A DNA stretch of 64,000 bases from Ilyonectria destructans (GCA_020740775.1 JAHEWK010000019.1:1116001-1180000), one strand, 5' to 3'. Positions 1-11,400 are shown, numbered from the stretch's first letter. A program made the numbers and translations. The notes: generated by a model from the sequence alone, not told the origin.

Positions 1-133
1 CTACCATGTGTCGGAAAGTACCGAAGCCATGGTCACCGTGAAAAAGAAGTGTCGATATGGGGAGACCGTCTGAAGCGACGCCATCAAGGAGCGCGGAGAC
101 TATGGAATATTGGTACAATTCGTTTGGCGCCAT
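1..133 (-). CDS. alpha-acetolactate decarboxylase, N-terminal part, cut by window edge
   Basis: Reading the minus strand from the ATG at 133 gives 44 open codons that run off the left edge. The peptide starts MAPNELYQYSIVSALLDGV and continues with an SDGLPISTLLFHGDHGFGTF-type segment, the conserved opening of alpha-acetolactate decarboxylases, which convert 2-acetolactate to acetoin and CO2. Fungal homologues share the YQYS..SALxDGV and GDHGxGTFR motifs. The frame is too short to appear in a length-filtered ORF list. The rest of the enzyme, including the metal-binding histidines and the catalytic glutamate, lies outside the window, so intactness cannot be judged. The family call rests on motif memory, not on a search. 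Confidence 0.7.
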   Translation of the reverse strand, partial: MAPNELYQYSIVSALLDGVASDGLPISTLLFHGDHGFGTFRHMV

Positions 134-2084
134 GCCTTCAAGTGGAGTGAACAGCACAGATTTCAAAATTCGAATAACACGAAACGAAGGCGGTCAACAG
201 TGGTGGATGTGAAGATGCTTCATTAGTCGGGTAGATCGATGATGTAGAGAGAGAACAAGGCATCAGGAGATTTGCCCTAAGGTGAAATTTATGCCTTTAT
301 ACTGTTAAGATCGTCACGTGCTCCCCTTTCTATACTGTAGCACGAAATGCCTAGTCGCACGGAAGTTAGGAATGTGAGAATAAGGGATGCCTCCAAAGCT
401 GCATCGCGAGGAACATCCGCCTTGGGTGAGGAAGCGATATCCGGATCACTCCGCAAATATCGTCGTGAAAGTGCTCATTCACTTTACTGGTGGAACGGGT
501 TTGGGCTTGAGCTATTTTCCAAACTAGGTAATTTGCGTTTGAGACAAATCCCAAATCTGCCCTGAATCCGAAACTTGTCCCAGAACTCAGTCCGCTTAAT
601 GCGTACTCGCTAGTCAGCCCTGTTCGACATATTCGATCGAAATGCCCCCCTGGGCCTAATCATTCTATATATTCTGCAATACGAACAGCAAGCCGAGCAT
701 AGCTTGGAATAGATACGACGAACTAGATCCCTCAAAGTCGGTCGAGCCCTCTTCCAGTAAGAAGGGCAGTGCAAGCAGACGCCCCAGGCGGTTTGAATAC
801 TTTATCCAATTGATAACATTCTCAGAGCCAAAAGGTCTCTGGAGCGCCGGTGTATGAATACCCCACCATGAGATGAGTGATTGGACTGGCGTGGACAGAA
901 ACTGGCGGGACTGGATTTGAGTTTCTTTGAAGATTTGGACTGGAGTGTATTATTAATTGGGAACCAGCTCCGGGAGCCCTAAGGTCTAACCCGATACGGC
1001 AAGAGCTAAGCCTAATTTGGTGGTCGTGACGGGCCTCCCGTCGCAGACCACAACACCGCCTGCGCCTTCGTTCTGCCATAAGGTGAATATCCAACGCACG
1101 CAGATTGGTCCGCAAGGGTAAGATGACGGGACCTCTAATTTGGAATAAAAAGGTGTAAAAGGCTAGCTAAATGAGGCCCGGAGGAGCAGGCTGCATACGA
1201 AGCTGATCCGAAAGCTAAATTTCAGCTTAGTCAGCTTAATTAAACTATTTTCTAAAATAGGTAATTCCTGTATAAAGCCTAGTATGACTTGGTATATATG
1301 TAACAAACTATATCAGATGGAAGGTCGGAGAAAGGGTCAGTATAAGAGGTCCTAGTATCTACTAGGATTACTAGGGTCGGACTAATATCTCAACGCATTC
1401 TGCTGGATATGTGGTAGGTATCTCGAACATATGATAGGGTGAATCCAGTAGATAGTGGAGCAGAAACTGATGATCTCATTGATTAATGAGTTGATGATTC
1501 CTTGTCTTGCTTGCTTGTTGGTGCGGGGGCGTCGGTCCATTCCTCACGCTTTCACCGCTACAAACCACCAATATCATTATAAAAGATGTTATCACCTCTT
1601 TAACCGCACACAGGCGTCAACCTAACAGATATTGTCATGTTCAGGGGAATAGTGTCACGGTGTGTATTTTGGATAACTGGGCGTGTAATTGTTATAGCAA
1701 TCTCCTTCTAGCTACTTCAGCATAAAGGAGGTACAGGAACTCAGAGCGGGGATCGGACGCAATCAAGAACAGACATCTACCCAATCAGACACTTCAGACA
1801 ATCTGGGCTCGTGACAAATAGCCAACAGGAATTACCGACAACTAACAAGCCGGGTTTGCCAAGCAACTCGGTTGCAGTGTCTTCTATCCTTAAATCACGC
1901 ACAGGGGTGAAGTTATGTTCTTGCTCGTAAAGAATGCATGCCTTTTCCTGGAAATCATAACAAAGAAGCCTACCGCGAGCCGGAAGCTGCCAGTCAACGG
2001 GTCGACGCATGCCCAGGGGTCCAAGAACGAAATACGGGAATCAGGAATTCCAGCCCACAGTCATTTTCGAACATACCAAGATAC
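134..2084. other. intergenic, no supported gene
   Basis: The first few hundred bases are the upstream region of the decarboxylase fragment. The rest holds only short overlapping frames on both strands with no recognisable motif. About 1190-1500 is AT-rich and looks like decayed repeat sequence. Confidence 0.5.
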
Positions 2085-2408
2085 CTACAGATCAGACAGC
2101 AGCGGAGGCCATTGTACGGGATATGTGGCCAGTCGGCGAGGAGGTGAATACATGGACCTTCCGCAGCCAATTGGGGTGCCTCGTGTCATCAATGACATAC
2201 GTGGCGCCTCGCTTCTTGAGATGTCTGGCAAAGGGACCGCTGGGAACGGTGACGATCCGCGCGGCTTCGGCGAGGGCAGCGGATTGCGTCGCCCAACGGC
2301 CCGAAACACCGGCGGCACCAGCTCTGAGGATCTTGAAGCCGTTATTCCGCTTGTGAGCCTCAGAGTCACCGGAAAACCCCAAAAGCTACGTTGCGCCTTA
2401 GGTAACAC
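2085..2408 (-). pseudogene. relic of a zinc-type (MDR) dehydrogenase/quinone reductase cofactor domain
   Basis: The minus-strand frame 2092-2382 reads like the Rossmann segment of medium-chain dehydrogenases: an AGAAGVSGRWATQSAAL stretch in the place of the GxGxxG nucleotide-binding loop, then AARIVTV, and a KKRGATYVIDDTRHPNW segment where the family has KSLGATHVIDYxxPNW. The order and spacing fit, but the glycine motif is degraded and I find no catalytic N-terminal domain or continuation. Overlapping frames on the other strand are shadows. I call it a fragment; a cofactor-domain resemblance by chance is possible. Confidence 0.4.
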
Positions 2409-3047
2409 CCATCAGTCATCCGCCCAAACTGTATGGAGGCGCCTTTTCAAAAGTCTTGTGCCGACCAGTGTTCCGAACCCGCCTTTGAGCCACTAAGCCG
2501 AGTTGTCATTTCCGAAAGGGTCCTCCGGGCACGCACTGGTTTGTCCGCCTGGAGGTGGGGTGAGTTGAATCGCCGACTCGGGCCTCTCCACTCCCGAGTA
2601 TGCGGAGATCCATATGCACATAGTCCCACCCCATCCGAGTTCCTCCACAGTCCTGAGCGACACGGCAGAAAACCCTTTGAGCGGGAAGGCCATAAACGTG
2701 TACCCCGGTGATGGCGCCATGTAAAGTGGGCAGCTTCAAGTTCAAGTCTGTTGGTGCGGCGGTTTGGACAGGCGCAGGTCCTGTCGGTACACAGCCGGCG
2801 GGGATGGAAAACACCGTGTTGAATGGGTAAACGAGTACACATGATGATAGCGAGTGCAGTGTGGGGCCGAAGCATCCGCAGATCTGCGTTCGCATTCTGG
2901 CTGTGCAACAGTCAACCAGCTGGCTCAGACCCGACCACCATTTATAACTGGAGCGCAATCACTGCGAACAGGCAAACGCAATATTAGCTGGAGGGACACG
3001 CACAAGCCGCCGATACTCTGAAACATTTCGTCCCGAAACTCTTCACC
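2409..3047. other. upstream region of the nitroreductase gene
   Basis: No gene is supported here. Several overlapping frames of 70-150 codons occur on both strands, but none shows a family motif. The stretch next to 3048 would carry the promoter and leader; I see no clear TATA box. Confidence 0.4.
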
Positions 3048-3713
3048 ATGGGCACGCAGCTATCGCTCGACGAATACATCACCAAACGCCACTCCACGCG
3101 TGGCTTTCTCAAAACTCCTGTCCCCCGAGCACTCATTGAGCAATCCCTTGATCTTGCCCAGCACGCACCCTCCAATTCCAACATCCAACCCTGGCGCCTC
3201 GTAATCGTTTCCGGACCTGGTCGCGACCGCCTCTCCAATGCCTTACTCGCGGCGGCTGCATCACAGGGAAAGCCTAACATCCCTGAACTGCCGCAGGCCT
3301 TTCGCCACTATCGCTCGGACCTAGGGCGTGCCTTGTTTGGCGGCGTCATGGGCATCCCCAGGGACGACTCGGCTGCGAGGCTGGCCGCCGAGCTACGCAA
3401 TTACGACTTCTTTGGTGCTCCGACCGTAGCAATTGTCACCATGGATAAAGAGTTGGGTGCGCCCGACTCACTGAGTGTCGGCATGTACCTCCAGCTGCTG
3501 CTGCTGGCCTTGGACAAGGACGGCATTGAATCGTGCGTCCAGGTCTCCGTGGCTGGATACCCAGAGGTCTTGAGGAAGGAGTTGGATATCCCTGCGAATC
3601 AGGAGGTCATTTGCGGCGTTTCCCTGGGTTATCCGGATCCCGCGTACAAGGGGAACATATTTCGCGCGAAGAGGGAGCCGTTCACGGAGGTGGCACGATT
3701 CGTGGACGCCTAG
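3048..3713 (+). CDS. nitroreductase family protein (FMN-dependent)
   Basis: The 221-residue intronless frame matches the nitroreductase family in length and layout. Near the N-terminus, residues 13-20 (KRHSTRGF) form the Arg-His-Ser-x-Arg phosphate-binding element of the FMN site; residues 39-49 (QHAPSNSNIQPW) are the family's APSxxNxQPW motif. Further on are the SVGMYLQLLLLAL dimer-interface helix and the C-terminal GVSLGYPDP motif. Family members are cytosolic homodimers using NAD(P)H to reduce nitro groups, quinones or enones; the physiological substrate cannot be read from sequence. The ATG at 3048 has CACC before it, a good fungal start context. No frameshift or stop is seen and GC at third positions is high, so it is probably functional. 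Confidence 0.9.
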   Translation: MGTQLSLDEYITKRHSTRGFLKTPVPRALIEQSLDLAQHAPSNSNIQPWRLVIVSGPGRDRLSNALLAAAASQGKPNIPELPQAFRHYRSDLGRALFGGVMGIPRDDSAARLAAELRNYDFFGAPTVAIVTMDKELGAPDSLSVGMYLQLLLLALDKDGIESCVQVSVAGYPEVLRKELDIPANQEVICGVSLGYPDPAYKGNIFRAKREPFTEVARFVDA

Positions 3714-4257
3714 ACTTGTGGCCGAAAGAGCATGAATGAAGCAAATGAATTCACTTGCTCTACTTAGTGACAGTTTATTCCTTAGAATCTGAGGCAATAA
3801 ATGACGATACGATGAGCCGCGCCGTCACGCGCCGTTTATATCGTGCAAGGTAAATGGCTATTGCAAAAACGAGCAAGTAGACCACTGTTTCGCCATTTCC
3901 AACCGTAGTATGACTGTGTCAGGCCCTGGGTTGGCATTGAATCTGGCTAGTCTCGCGGCTGCAAATGCCACATCCGGTTGTGTGATGACAGCTGCGTATC
4001 ATATCGATCCCATCTTTCGCTGGTAGCTTCGAAGTGACGACAGGCTGGCTCGCTCTTCGTACGGCATCAGCTCTTTTCATCGCATCGGTGTCTCGTGTCG
4101 ACGATCTGTTCGATCAGCGAGGTTAGAGATTTTGTCAAGGTAATCGGATTGGGATAGCCAGATGAGTTTCTTATCCCTATCTCTGACGATTTCAATGCCG
4201 AGGAACCACCAAGGATGGATGCAAACCACTCAATTCATTGCCCCGCGTTTCATTAAA
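3714..4257. other. intergenic, no supported gene
   Basis: This is the 3' flank of the nitroreductase gene, running to the left terminal inverted repeat of the transposon at 4258. No coding frame or repeat is recognised. Confidence 0.4.
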
Positions 4258-4321
4258 GAGTCGTGCTATTCATATAGCCCCTTATTGCTACTCATACAGC
4301 TCGTCACGTGAAATATCGTAA
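4258..4321 (+). repeat. left terminal inverted repeat
   Basis: This is the left end of the element described at 4258-7246. It pairs with 7183-7246 in reverse complement. It includes a palindromic CACGTG near its inner edge, which is kept in both ends. Confidence 0.8.
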
Positions 4322-6606
4322 TTTCCCCCTTATTTCCTAATGTTCCCCTTTACATACCGAAAATTCTATAACAGCAAGGGGAGACCAAGAACAATACAAA
4401 AAGTCACTTAGCCTAGGTTTCAGGATCTGACGACAATCTCGTCTTGTAGGGCCGCCTGAGTAGCCGGGATGAGGCTATCGTCAGATTGCGTTGGTGTTGC
4501 GGATGCTGAGAGCCGCAAGCTAGCCCGGGTTCACTTTCCGCGTCTGCCTTGTGTTCCCCTTCCCCTAGTATTTGTAGTTGTTTGTAATCGACTCAATGAC
4601 GCTGTTAAAGTCGGTGATGTAACTGTATTCGCCTCGATCTCGGCTTGCGTCAGGGTCCGGCGGATACTTGGATTCAGCCGGCGTGTATTGTTCTGGCTCT
4701 GGCTCTGCCTTACGGCAGATGAGGCTGTTGACGATGGTATTGATGACTGCGTTGATGAAGATGCTGACGATCTTGTGGTCTCGCTGCTATATAGAGAGCT
4801 GAGGTTTAATAGGACAGCGGTCTCCTGATTTATTGTGGATTGAAGTCGGCCGCGAAGGTTCTGAGCAATATGAGGGTCTTGGATTTAGAGGAGTGGCTCT
4901 TTGAAGTCCTAGCAGATAGAAATTAGTATATTTTATGCGTAAATACTGTATTTTTCTACTAAAGGCTTCTTAAGCCACCAGTATGAATAAATATCATCCT
5001 TTTGGATGCTTTCTTTAGCCTCAAGCCGCTCTAGGATATAATGGGTATATAGGAGTGCAAACTGCTGCGTAAATCTGCCCGTATACATTAAAAGAAGCTT
5101 TAGGCGCGGATTCTTAGGTGTGAGATGTACCGCTATCGCAAGACGGGCCTGGTGAGCCATCAAGTCAACTGCGATATAGGAAACCTATATATTGATATCA
5201 TAAAGCTATTTGCGGTGCAGAAACATAAGTCGGATATACATATTCATCTCTGCGGCGCGCTGGATGTAATCTTGCTTATTCTTCTCTAGTATCGCCTTAA
5301 AGGCCTGGTGGAGATACAGAAGATCACCAGTTCCAGTGAGGAGGAAGGACTTTATATCTTTGTATGCAGTCTCTGTTGGGCTGTTAACCTGCTGGCTAAA
5401 GTTGTGATATTTATCAATAAAATACTTAGCCTACTGATACCGCCAAGCTATATATTCTTTAGATATATAACTAAGGGTGTAATACTGAAGGGGATATATA
5501 TTATTTAGCCTCTTCTATTAAGCCTCGAAGTCTGCCTCTGTGGGGTATATATAATGTGTTTCCAGGCCTTGAATATCCCTTAGCGGCTGTGTAGCTTATT
5601 ATCGTCAGGCGAGGCTGGCTGTGAGACTGGGCGGGTTAGGGAGTTATATTCTTGCACCTGTGAATCGTTTAGAGCTGATGAGGCTATAGTGGCAGCTTCA
5701 GGTGTATTATCGGCATCGGAACAGAGGGAATCATCATTAAGGTATTAGGGTCATCGAAATTCCATTGTAATCTAACTTTTGCCCTCATATTAGTGTTGAT
5801 ATACTATATATAGAGTTGTTGCTGTGCAGTAGGAAAAACTCAGTTAAGTGTATTCTTTAAAGCTTTTTTCTTATCTATAATAACTACAGATAGAGGTGGA
5901 AGGTGAAGATCTCGTCGGCAGGAATTAAGTTGTTGGTATAGCTAAAAATAGGTATCTTCTTGCTTATTATTAATAAGGCTAAAGGCGAAGTTTGCAATAG
6001 ATTTCTGATTAGAGATACTAGTTATCTGGAAAAAGGGCATCTTAAAGCAGTTGGTCTTATATATATTATCGAGACTAAGAACCTCAGGAAAATGCTTCCA
6101 TTGGGTCTCACACTAAGGATAAGTCCAGAAGATTCCTTAGATCCGATTTTTATTATTATCTTTGTATTTAATGAAATACTGCAGACTATATAACCTTAGG
6201 GTTGAGATTCAGGATTGAGTTACTGTCATCCCGCTAAGAAGCTAAATGCAGAAATATTGCCAGTTATTGTAAATATCTTTCTGGGTAAAATAACTTAGTG
6301 TTAATAATAAAATACAAAGGATTTCTCCTATTTCTTAGGCAGGAAGTGAATTTAGCTGTATGAGGGACTTTATAAGGCTCTGCTGTACTAAAGTCCTCTT
6401 CCGGAAGATAGTGTAGGCAGATAGATTGTATGAGGCAGAATGATTATAACGCCCTGTAGTCTTATAGATCTAGAAATAGTTCGTAATAGTATTGCATTTA
6501 GCTGTGATCTTGAATGAGCAGTCGCTTTTCTTCCTTACTAATTGTTATATACCGGCAGATTGAGATTCCTAGAGGACAGGATGTCGGTCGCATATGAGGG
6601 TAATAT

Positions 6607-6767
6607 TGATGCGTGCAGCTAGCCGTATCCTAGGGATGCCTGGCAAGCCAGGCATCTACTGAGCAGTTAGCCGTCATATAAGACAATCTGCTCAGCTTAT
6701 CCATAGACAAGACATCTTACTTTCTACACATAACCTGACCCCCATGGTCCACATGACCCACGCATCA
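6607..6767 (+). repeat. 161-base element, copy 1, with target duplication AATAT
   Basis: The element starts TGATGCGTG and ends CACGCATCA, a 9-base inverted repeat, and is flanked by AATAT at 6602-6606 and 6768-6772. Inside is a 22-base palindrome built on GATGCCTGGC, followed by TATAAG. Copies lie at 43982, 55055 and 61823. TG..CA ends with a 5-base duplication fit a very short solo LTR; the inverted ends and hairpin also fit a MITE. It sits inside the larger transposon, so it arrived later. Confidence 0.85.
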
Positions 6768-7182
6768 AATATAGTTCAATTGCGAGATTCCATTAATATC
6801 GCGCTTCTTTGCAGTATTCCTTTTGATAAGGGCGGCACTGTTGTTGCAATAGAAGTCTCAGAGGTAGTTAAAAAGGTCATCAAATGTATGGAATTGTAGT
6901 GATTATGGCAGTAGAGGGATTTCTTGTGATCGGATTGGCAGCTCCAGGTTCAACTGTGCGTTATCTTCAGGGAAATCGAATTCGGTATGTGGAGAGTCGG
7001 AAAAATCGGCAGTCCACATGGAAATATCATCATCGATGAAAAGGGACTCATTTTCGCTTGTTATCGTAAAACTTTGGCCGAAATGATGATATTGGCGATA
7101 TTATTGAAGAGTGATGTTGCCACGTAGGACGGGGTGATGTAAAGGGGAAGAAGATATCTGTGCGGGAGGAATTTTGGTAGTT

Positions 7183-7246
7183 ATATGATATTTCACGTGC
7201 AAAGCTGTATGAGTAGCAATAAGGGGCTGTATGAATAGCACGACTC
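7183..7246 (-). repeat. right terminal inverted repeat
   Basis: This is the reverse-complement partner of 4258-4321. Sequence beyond the terminal GACTC differs from the other flank, so the outer edge is sharp. Confidence 0.8.
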
Positions 7247-7390
7247 ATACAATATTCCGAGGCTAGGGACCCGGTCGCTGAGGGCTCAGGGAGCCCTCGG
7301 CTAGCTAGCTACTAGAGACCCGTTTTTCCCCAAGGGACCGCCAACCCAAACTCACTACCTCGCCAGATTCCACTACTAAAGAGCGGCAAT

Positions 7391-7650
7391 ATGAAGAATC
7401 TCTTTGGCGCCGTTTCCCCAGCTTTACGTGGTCTCAAAGGGTTAGAGATACTAATTCCTGGGCCTGAGAGTATGGGTACGATAGCCAGAAAGGCAATGAC
7501 CAGAAATGGGTTTGTAAAATTTGCATCTATAAGAACACTCTTAAGCCAAAGATGTTGCATCTAGTAGATGGAAATGATCATGTGTGCGAGAAGCTCTTGA
7601 TATTCTTCCTATCTAAAAGAGGGTCTTTGGGTCAGTCTTATAGATGAAGA
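7391..7650 (+). pseudogene. relic of a hAT-type BED zinc-finger N-terminus
   Basis: In the plus strand, after one stop, the frame reads EYGYDSQ..KWVCKIC followed by a LKPKMLHLVDGNDHVCE segment. The WVCKxC plus a later His/Cys pair and the overall wording match the BED-type zinc finger at the start of fungal hAT transposases. No continuing transposase frame follows. The call is by motif resemblance only and could be wrong. Confidence 0.4.
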
Positions 7651-7966
7651 GACTGATGATGACCTCGGATGACTTCGGACAGCCGAGAGGCTCCGGATCC
7701 TTCGGAGTCTTTGGCTTCAACTAGCTATAGATAAAATCAAGGAAAAGCTAGGCCTAGGGCTTATCTGATGATGAGGCCGGTGACGAGGCAAGTGGCGATG
7801 GACGCCTGTGATGACAGAAGGAAAGCTTCACTTCCGTCACAACCGCAGAAATCCGATATCCCGATATCCTGATACATGTGACAGGACTCGATCCTATCTG
7901 GATTCCTGAGGTCCCCTGTACCATTGGAGCAACCGGGCGATGGATGGCGTTGTGTCTGGGGCGGAC
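7651..7966. other. intergenic, no supported gene
   Basis: A short stretch with GA- and TCGG-rich imperfect repeats (GGATGACTTCGGA-like around 7660-7715). Nothing coding is recognised. Confidence 0.35.
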
Positions 7967-8221
7967 TTAGCGGCAGACTTCGGCAGAAAATCTCAAAGTC
8001 GATCTCAGAACGGGACCTTCAGACGAAATTTCGAGTAAGCGAGGGCTCTGAACTGCGGGGTTCTGGTTTGGGAGGGGATGGTGCGGACGCTTTTTACAGA
8101 CGCCGCCACTCACTAGGAGGTGCCTCACCATTACCTCGCAACTATTTGCTGCGGCGTGCGATAGCGATGTTCGACCATACTGTCTTCGCAGCTTCGAGTA
8201 TGAGGTGGCAGAGGCCGTCAC
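7967..8221 (-). pseudogene. ankyrin-repeat protein fragment
   Basis: The minus frame contains YGRTSLSHAAANSCEVMVRHLL, a near-canonical ankyrin repeat (consensus xGxTPLHxAAxxGxxxxVxxLL) in the variant seen in large fungal NACHT/ankyrin proteins. Only one clear repeat is present; neither a start nor the flanking repeats could be joined. It is most likely a leftover of a longer ankyrin protein. Overlapping plus-strand frames are shadows. Confidence 0.5.
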
Positions 8222-9800
8222 TAGAGAAAGATAGAGCAGCAGAAGTTGAGATTGGTACCAGGGATCAGTACGTCAGCGGAAAGCCTTTGGAATGAGCTCG
8301 TTGTTGATGGTCCTACCGGGTATTTGGGTGGCCACAAATCAATGCCTTGATGATCGGCATCCTTTCCTGACATCTCCAAGCGCTTCCACAACCGATTGAG
8401 GAGGTGTAAGGGAGTTGAGCCCAGACCGATTAACAGTGCCGCATTTAGCATCGCCACGAGCGGCATAGAGGCGCAACTTCGCATCTCATGGAGCCATAAT
8501 GAGCTTCATTACAATATGGAGAATTTTGAGGGTTTCTTACTTCGGAGGTTGGTTCATTATTATCGCAATCCCAGGGTCCTCGGGGTTCCACCGGAACGGC
8601 AGGCAGCTCTCGAGCCTCCAGTCCAGCCGCTCGGCCCCCTGCAGCTGCTCGTGCTGTGCTGGGAAGCTCTGCCACAACGCGCTGATGTTGTCATTCAAGC
8701 CACACTTGCCATCGATGTTGCCGAATGGCTGGCACAAGATTATTGGGAGTTTCCGGGACAGGCCGACGCGGTCCGGATCGGCGGTCGTCGGAACTCTGAG
8801 GATGTAGGCGAGGGACGACGGGTTTGTTGGGGGGGGGGGGGGGGGGCTAATACTGGTTGTGGCGCGGATGTAAGATGCCAGCTTGTCGTGGATAGGGAGC
8901 GGGTTGCAACCTCCATAATAACCTAGCATCTTTTGAACATCCCCTTTTCTGCTCGCAACAGGCTTACTATCCGGGTTGCAATGACGTAGTACCGGGTAGC
9001 TTGCAGCCCGTGATTCTCTTTTTTCAACTTTCCGGCTTCCGCGGTGTGACGAGCCTCAAGTTAGCAACCTTCATGAGTGATATAGTGACATATCAGATAA
9101 GCTTGTCTTGCGCCACTGTGGCGCTCTTATCTGTTATAGCCTCGCTTGAAAAGCGGATACGAGGAAGGGCCGACTTCTCCTCTCATTGGCGAGGTAAGCC
9201 CGTGTCTCGTCTCCACAACCAAAAGCCACGGTCACAGCCAATAGTTAAGAAAAGGGATCTTTCGCGAGTCCAGTCCGGCAAATACCGGTTTAACATGGGT
9301 AAATTCGCATGAACCTTGTTGTCCGTCTCAGAGTGGCTTGAACTAAAGCTCCCCGTGGCCTAGTCAAATGACAGCGTTACCCCGACTTCTGCCATGAATA
9401 TGTCGATGCTCGCTAGGATCGGCATTACCGACCCCCTGTGCCAGTTAGACAAAGTTACCCCATGCAGGGGGGTTGTCAAGCCGGCCAATGGCTTCAGCCA
9501 CGAATGACGAGAAAACTTGATCCTAAGCCAACTCCCCATGTCTCGGGGAGCCCGACGCACCGTCGCAATTCGATCCTAATGGGCTTAGCCTGGGGAGGCT
9601 GGAGAGCGCCACACGGCAAGCTCCTGAGGGACTTTCAAGAGGGTTTCTTATACCATTGCTCGGGCAGCGCATCTGAGCTGCATTTCTTCGCCTCCATCAA
9701 CAACTCTTCCTCCGGTCCTTCTCATTCATTTGTCTTACCATTCTCCCTATCGTGCCATGACCAGCTTGGTCCTCCCTATCCAGGTCCCACGGCAGCCAAG
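8222..9800. other. no supported gene; contains an 18-G homopolymer
   Basis: Frames on both strands of up to 176 codons overlap one another without motifs. A run of 18 G at 8829-8846 interrupts the stretch. The last part (about 9300-9800) is the probable promoter and leader of the membrane-protein gene at 9801; the open frame extends upstream to 9438 but that part is not conserved-looking. Confidence 0.4.
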
Positions 9801-11186
9801 ATGGCCGGGGAAACGGGTCCTATCGTGGCGTCGTTGCCGGTCGATATGATAATTGCCAGCTTTTTCGCGGTTGCGTGTTATAACTGCATCGAAATCATCA
9901 TCTCGCTGCTCTATCGCTTTAAGCGCCACGATGGCCTCTATTTCTGGAGCATGGTCACGGCGACACTGGGAATTGTGCTTCACTCGATAGTGGTGTTGCT
10001 GCGCTACTACGGTCTTGGGCCAAACTTTCCACTGGCTGTTCTGACGTGCATCGGCTGGTATGGCATGGTCACTGGCCAGTCTGTAGTTCTCTACTCGCGC
10101 CTCCATCTTGTGGTCTCGGATAGAGCAAAAATCCGCTGGGTGCTGATTATGATCATCATCGATTTCTGCATCCTTCACATCCCGGTTACAGTCTTGTTTC
10201 TCGGCAGCAACACTCGAGAATCCAATCGGTTTCTTCCCGCATTTGATATCTACGAGCGTGTCCAACTCGCGGGGTTCTCCATCCAAGAGTCCATCATCTC
10301 CGGTCTTTACATCTGGGAAGCATCTAGTGGACTCAAGCCCATCTTCGCCATGAAAAAGATCGCGGCGCGCAAAGTCATCCGACCCCTTATCATAGTAAAC
10401 GTCCTGGTTGTGCTCCTGGACATAAGCCTCATAATCACTCAGTATCTGGATCACTTCCAGATTGCGACGACATATAAGCCGGTGGTTTACAGCATCAAGC
10501 TTAAGATGGAATTTGTCGTGCTTAACAGGCTGCTGCTTCTCGTGCGGCATAGGGAGTGCAACTGCATGCAGGTTGTGGATGAACCTTCCGGCATTCTCCC
10601 TCGGCCATCGTATCTCAACATTACCGAATGCTGGTCGAATGAGCAAGCTCCGTCTTCCGTGGGATTTGATGATAACGGGATTCAGCTACATCATGTCCGA
10701 GCCGCTGATGCTCCCCCACGGCCAGATAGTCGCAGTCCTCCTTGGCCATCTCAATTTTCATTGTCTGATGCGGATCCGTACTGTATATCTGCTCCTAGCT
10801 CATTTTTTCTGGCTCTTGTTGAAACCCTGACAGGTCGGAAGGAAGCTCTATCTCCCGTCAAAAGCAACCCTTCCACTCGAAAACTCGTTTCCTCAGAATC
10901 GTCGACTTCTGTTCAGCCTCACCAGCAGTCCGACAATGACTCTCAAATTCATCTGGAGCCGACCAATACCGCCGATACCTCCAGTCAGCTGAAGGTAGTT
11001 CGCCGATCTTACTGGCCCCTCCGACCAACGAATTGCACGCTCACCAGGAACACAAGGACCGATGCAGATGCTGGCTCTGACACCTCGCGATCTGGCCCCG
11101 AAAGTCGGCCATGCCTGGGTGTATCAGACGAACAGCTTGTCACCGGAGCCACCAGCCAGCCCGATGTGATGATCGATACTCTCTGA
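9801..11186 (+). CDS. DUF7703-like fungal seven-helix integral membrane protein
   Basis: I start the gene at the ATG at 9801, not the frame's upstream limit at 9438, because the family-like sequence begins MAGETGPIVASLPVDMIIAS. The 461-residue product has about seven hydrophobic helices in the first 270 residues, including a helix with CIEIIISLLYRF, a GWYGMVTGQSVVLYSRLHL segment, an IPVTVLFLG helix, and a late IIVNVLVVLLDISLIITQYL helix. This is the layout of fungal DUF7703/rhodopsin-like plasma-membrane proteins of unknown function. The C-terminal 190 residues are Ser/Thr/Pro-rich and probably cytosolic. No intron is needed and no stop interrupts the frame. The 300-codon frame on the opposite strand is a shadow. 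Confidence 0.8.
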   Translation: MAGETGPIVASLPVDMIIASFFAVACYNCIEIIISLLYRFKRHDGLYFWSMVTATLGIVLHSIVVLLRYYGLGPNFPLAVLTCIGWYGMVTGQSVVLYSRLHLVVSDRAKIRWVLIMIIIDFCILHIPVTVLFLGSNTRESNRFLPAFDIYERVQLAGFSIQESIISGLYIWEASSGLKPIFAMKKIAARKVIRPLIIVNVLVVLLDISLIITQYLDHFQIATTYKPVVYSIKLKMEFVVLNRLLLLVRHRECNCMQVVDEPSGILPRPSYLNITECWSNEQAPSSVGFDDNGIQLHHVRAADAPPRPDSRSPPWPSQFSLSDADPYCISAPSSFFLALVETLTGRKEALSPVKSNPSTRKLVSSESSTSVQPHQQSDNDSQIHLEPTNTADTSSQLKVVRRSYWPLRPTNCTLTRNTRTDADAGSDTSRSGPESRPCLGVSDEQLVTGATSQPDVMIDTL

Positions 11187-11400
11187 CGAAGAACCCTGCC
11201 ATGGATCACAAGATGTTCCCGCGACCCCTCCAATGCGCATACATAGTCCCATTGCTGTCGCCCCCGAGGTGATGGCTCAGACGCCGCTGCACGACAGCGA
11301 AGTGTGCGCGAGCGCCTCACGCGATGATGCCACTCCCTGAGCCCGCAATTCATCGCCTGCAGTAAGGTTATCACCTGAATCACGGCAAGACCAAGACCTC

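Larger units (their letters stand above)
4258..7246 (-). mobile_element. DNA transposon with ~64-base terminal inverted repeats, coding region decayed
   Basis: The ends at 4258-4321 and 7183-7246 are inverted copies. Both start GAGTCGTGCTATTCATA and continue with an AGCCCCTTATTGCTACTC block, then a CACGTGAAATATC block; I count about five mismatches. The roughly 3 kb interior is AT-rich with scattered stops. Its best frame is minus strand, about 4933-5270, a helical peptide with LMAHQARLAIAVHL and DDIYSYWWLKK segments, followed downstream (about 4830-4470) by a Ser/Thr-rich tail. This resembles the C-terminal part of a decayed transposase, but I cannot assign a superfamily. A 161-base repeat is inserted at 6607. 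I see no convincing target duplication beside the ends. Confidence 0.75.

Noticed and set aside
1915..2496. 193-codon plus frame
   Set aside because: No motif, and the opposite strand reads as a dehydrogenase cofactor-domain relic.
4469..4828. 119-codon plus frame
   Set aside because: It is the antisense of the Ser/Thr-rich transposase tail inside the transposon; the minus reading is the sensible one.
9747..10646. 299-codon minus frame
   Set aside because: Shadow of the seven-helix membrane protein; its sequence is His/Asp-rich with no motif, as expected for antisense of hydrophobic codons.
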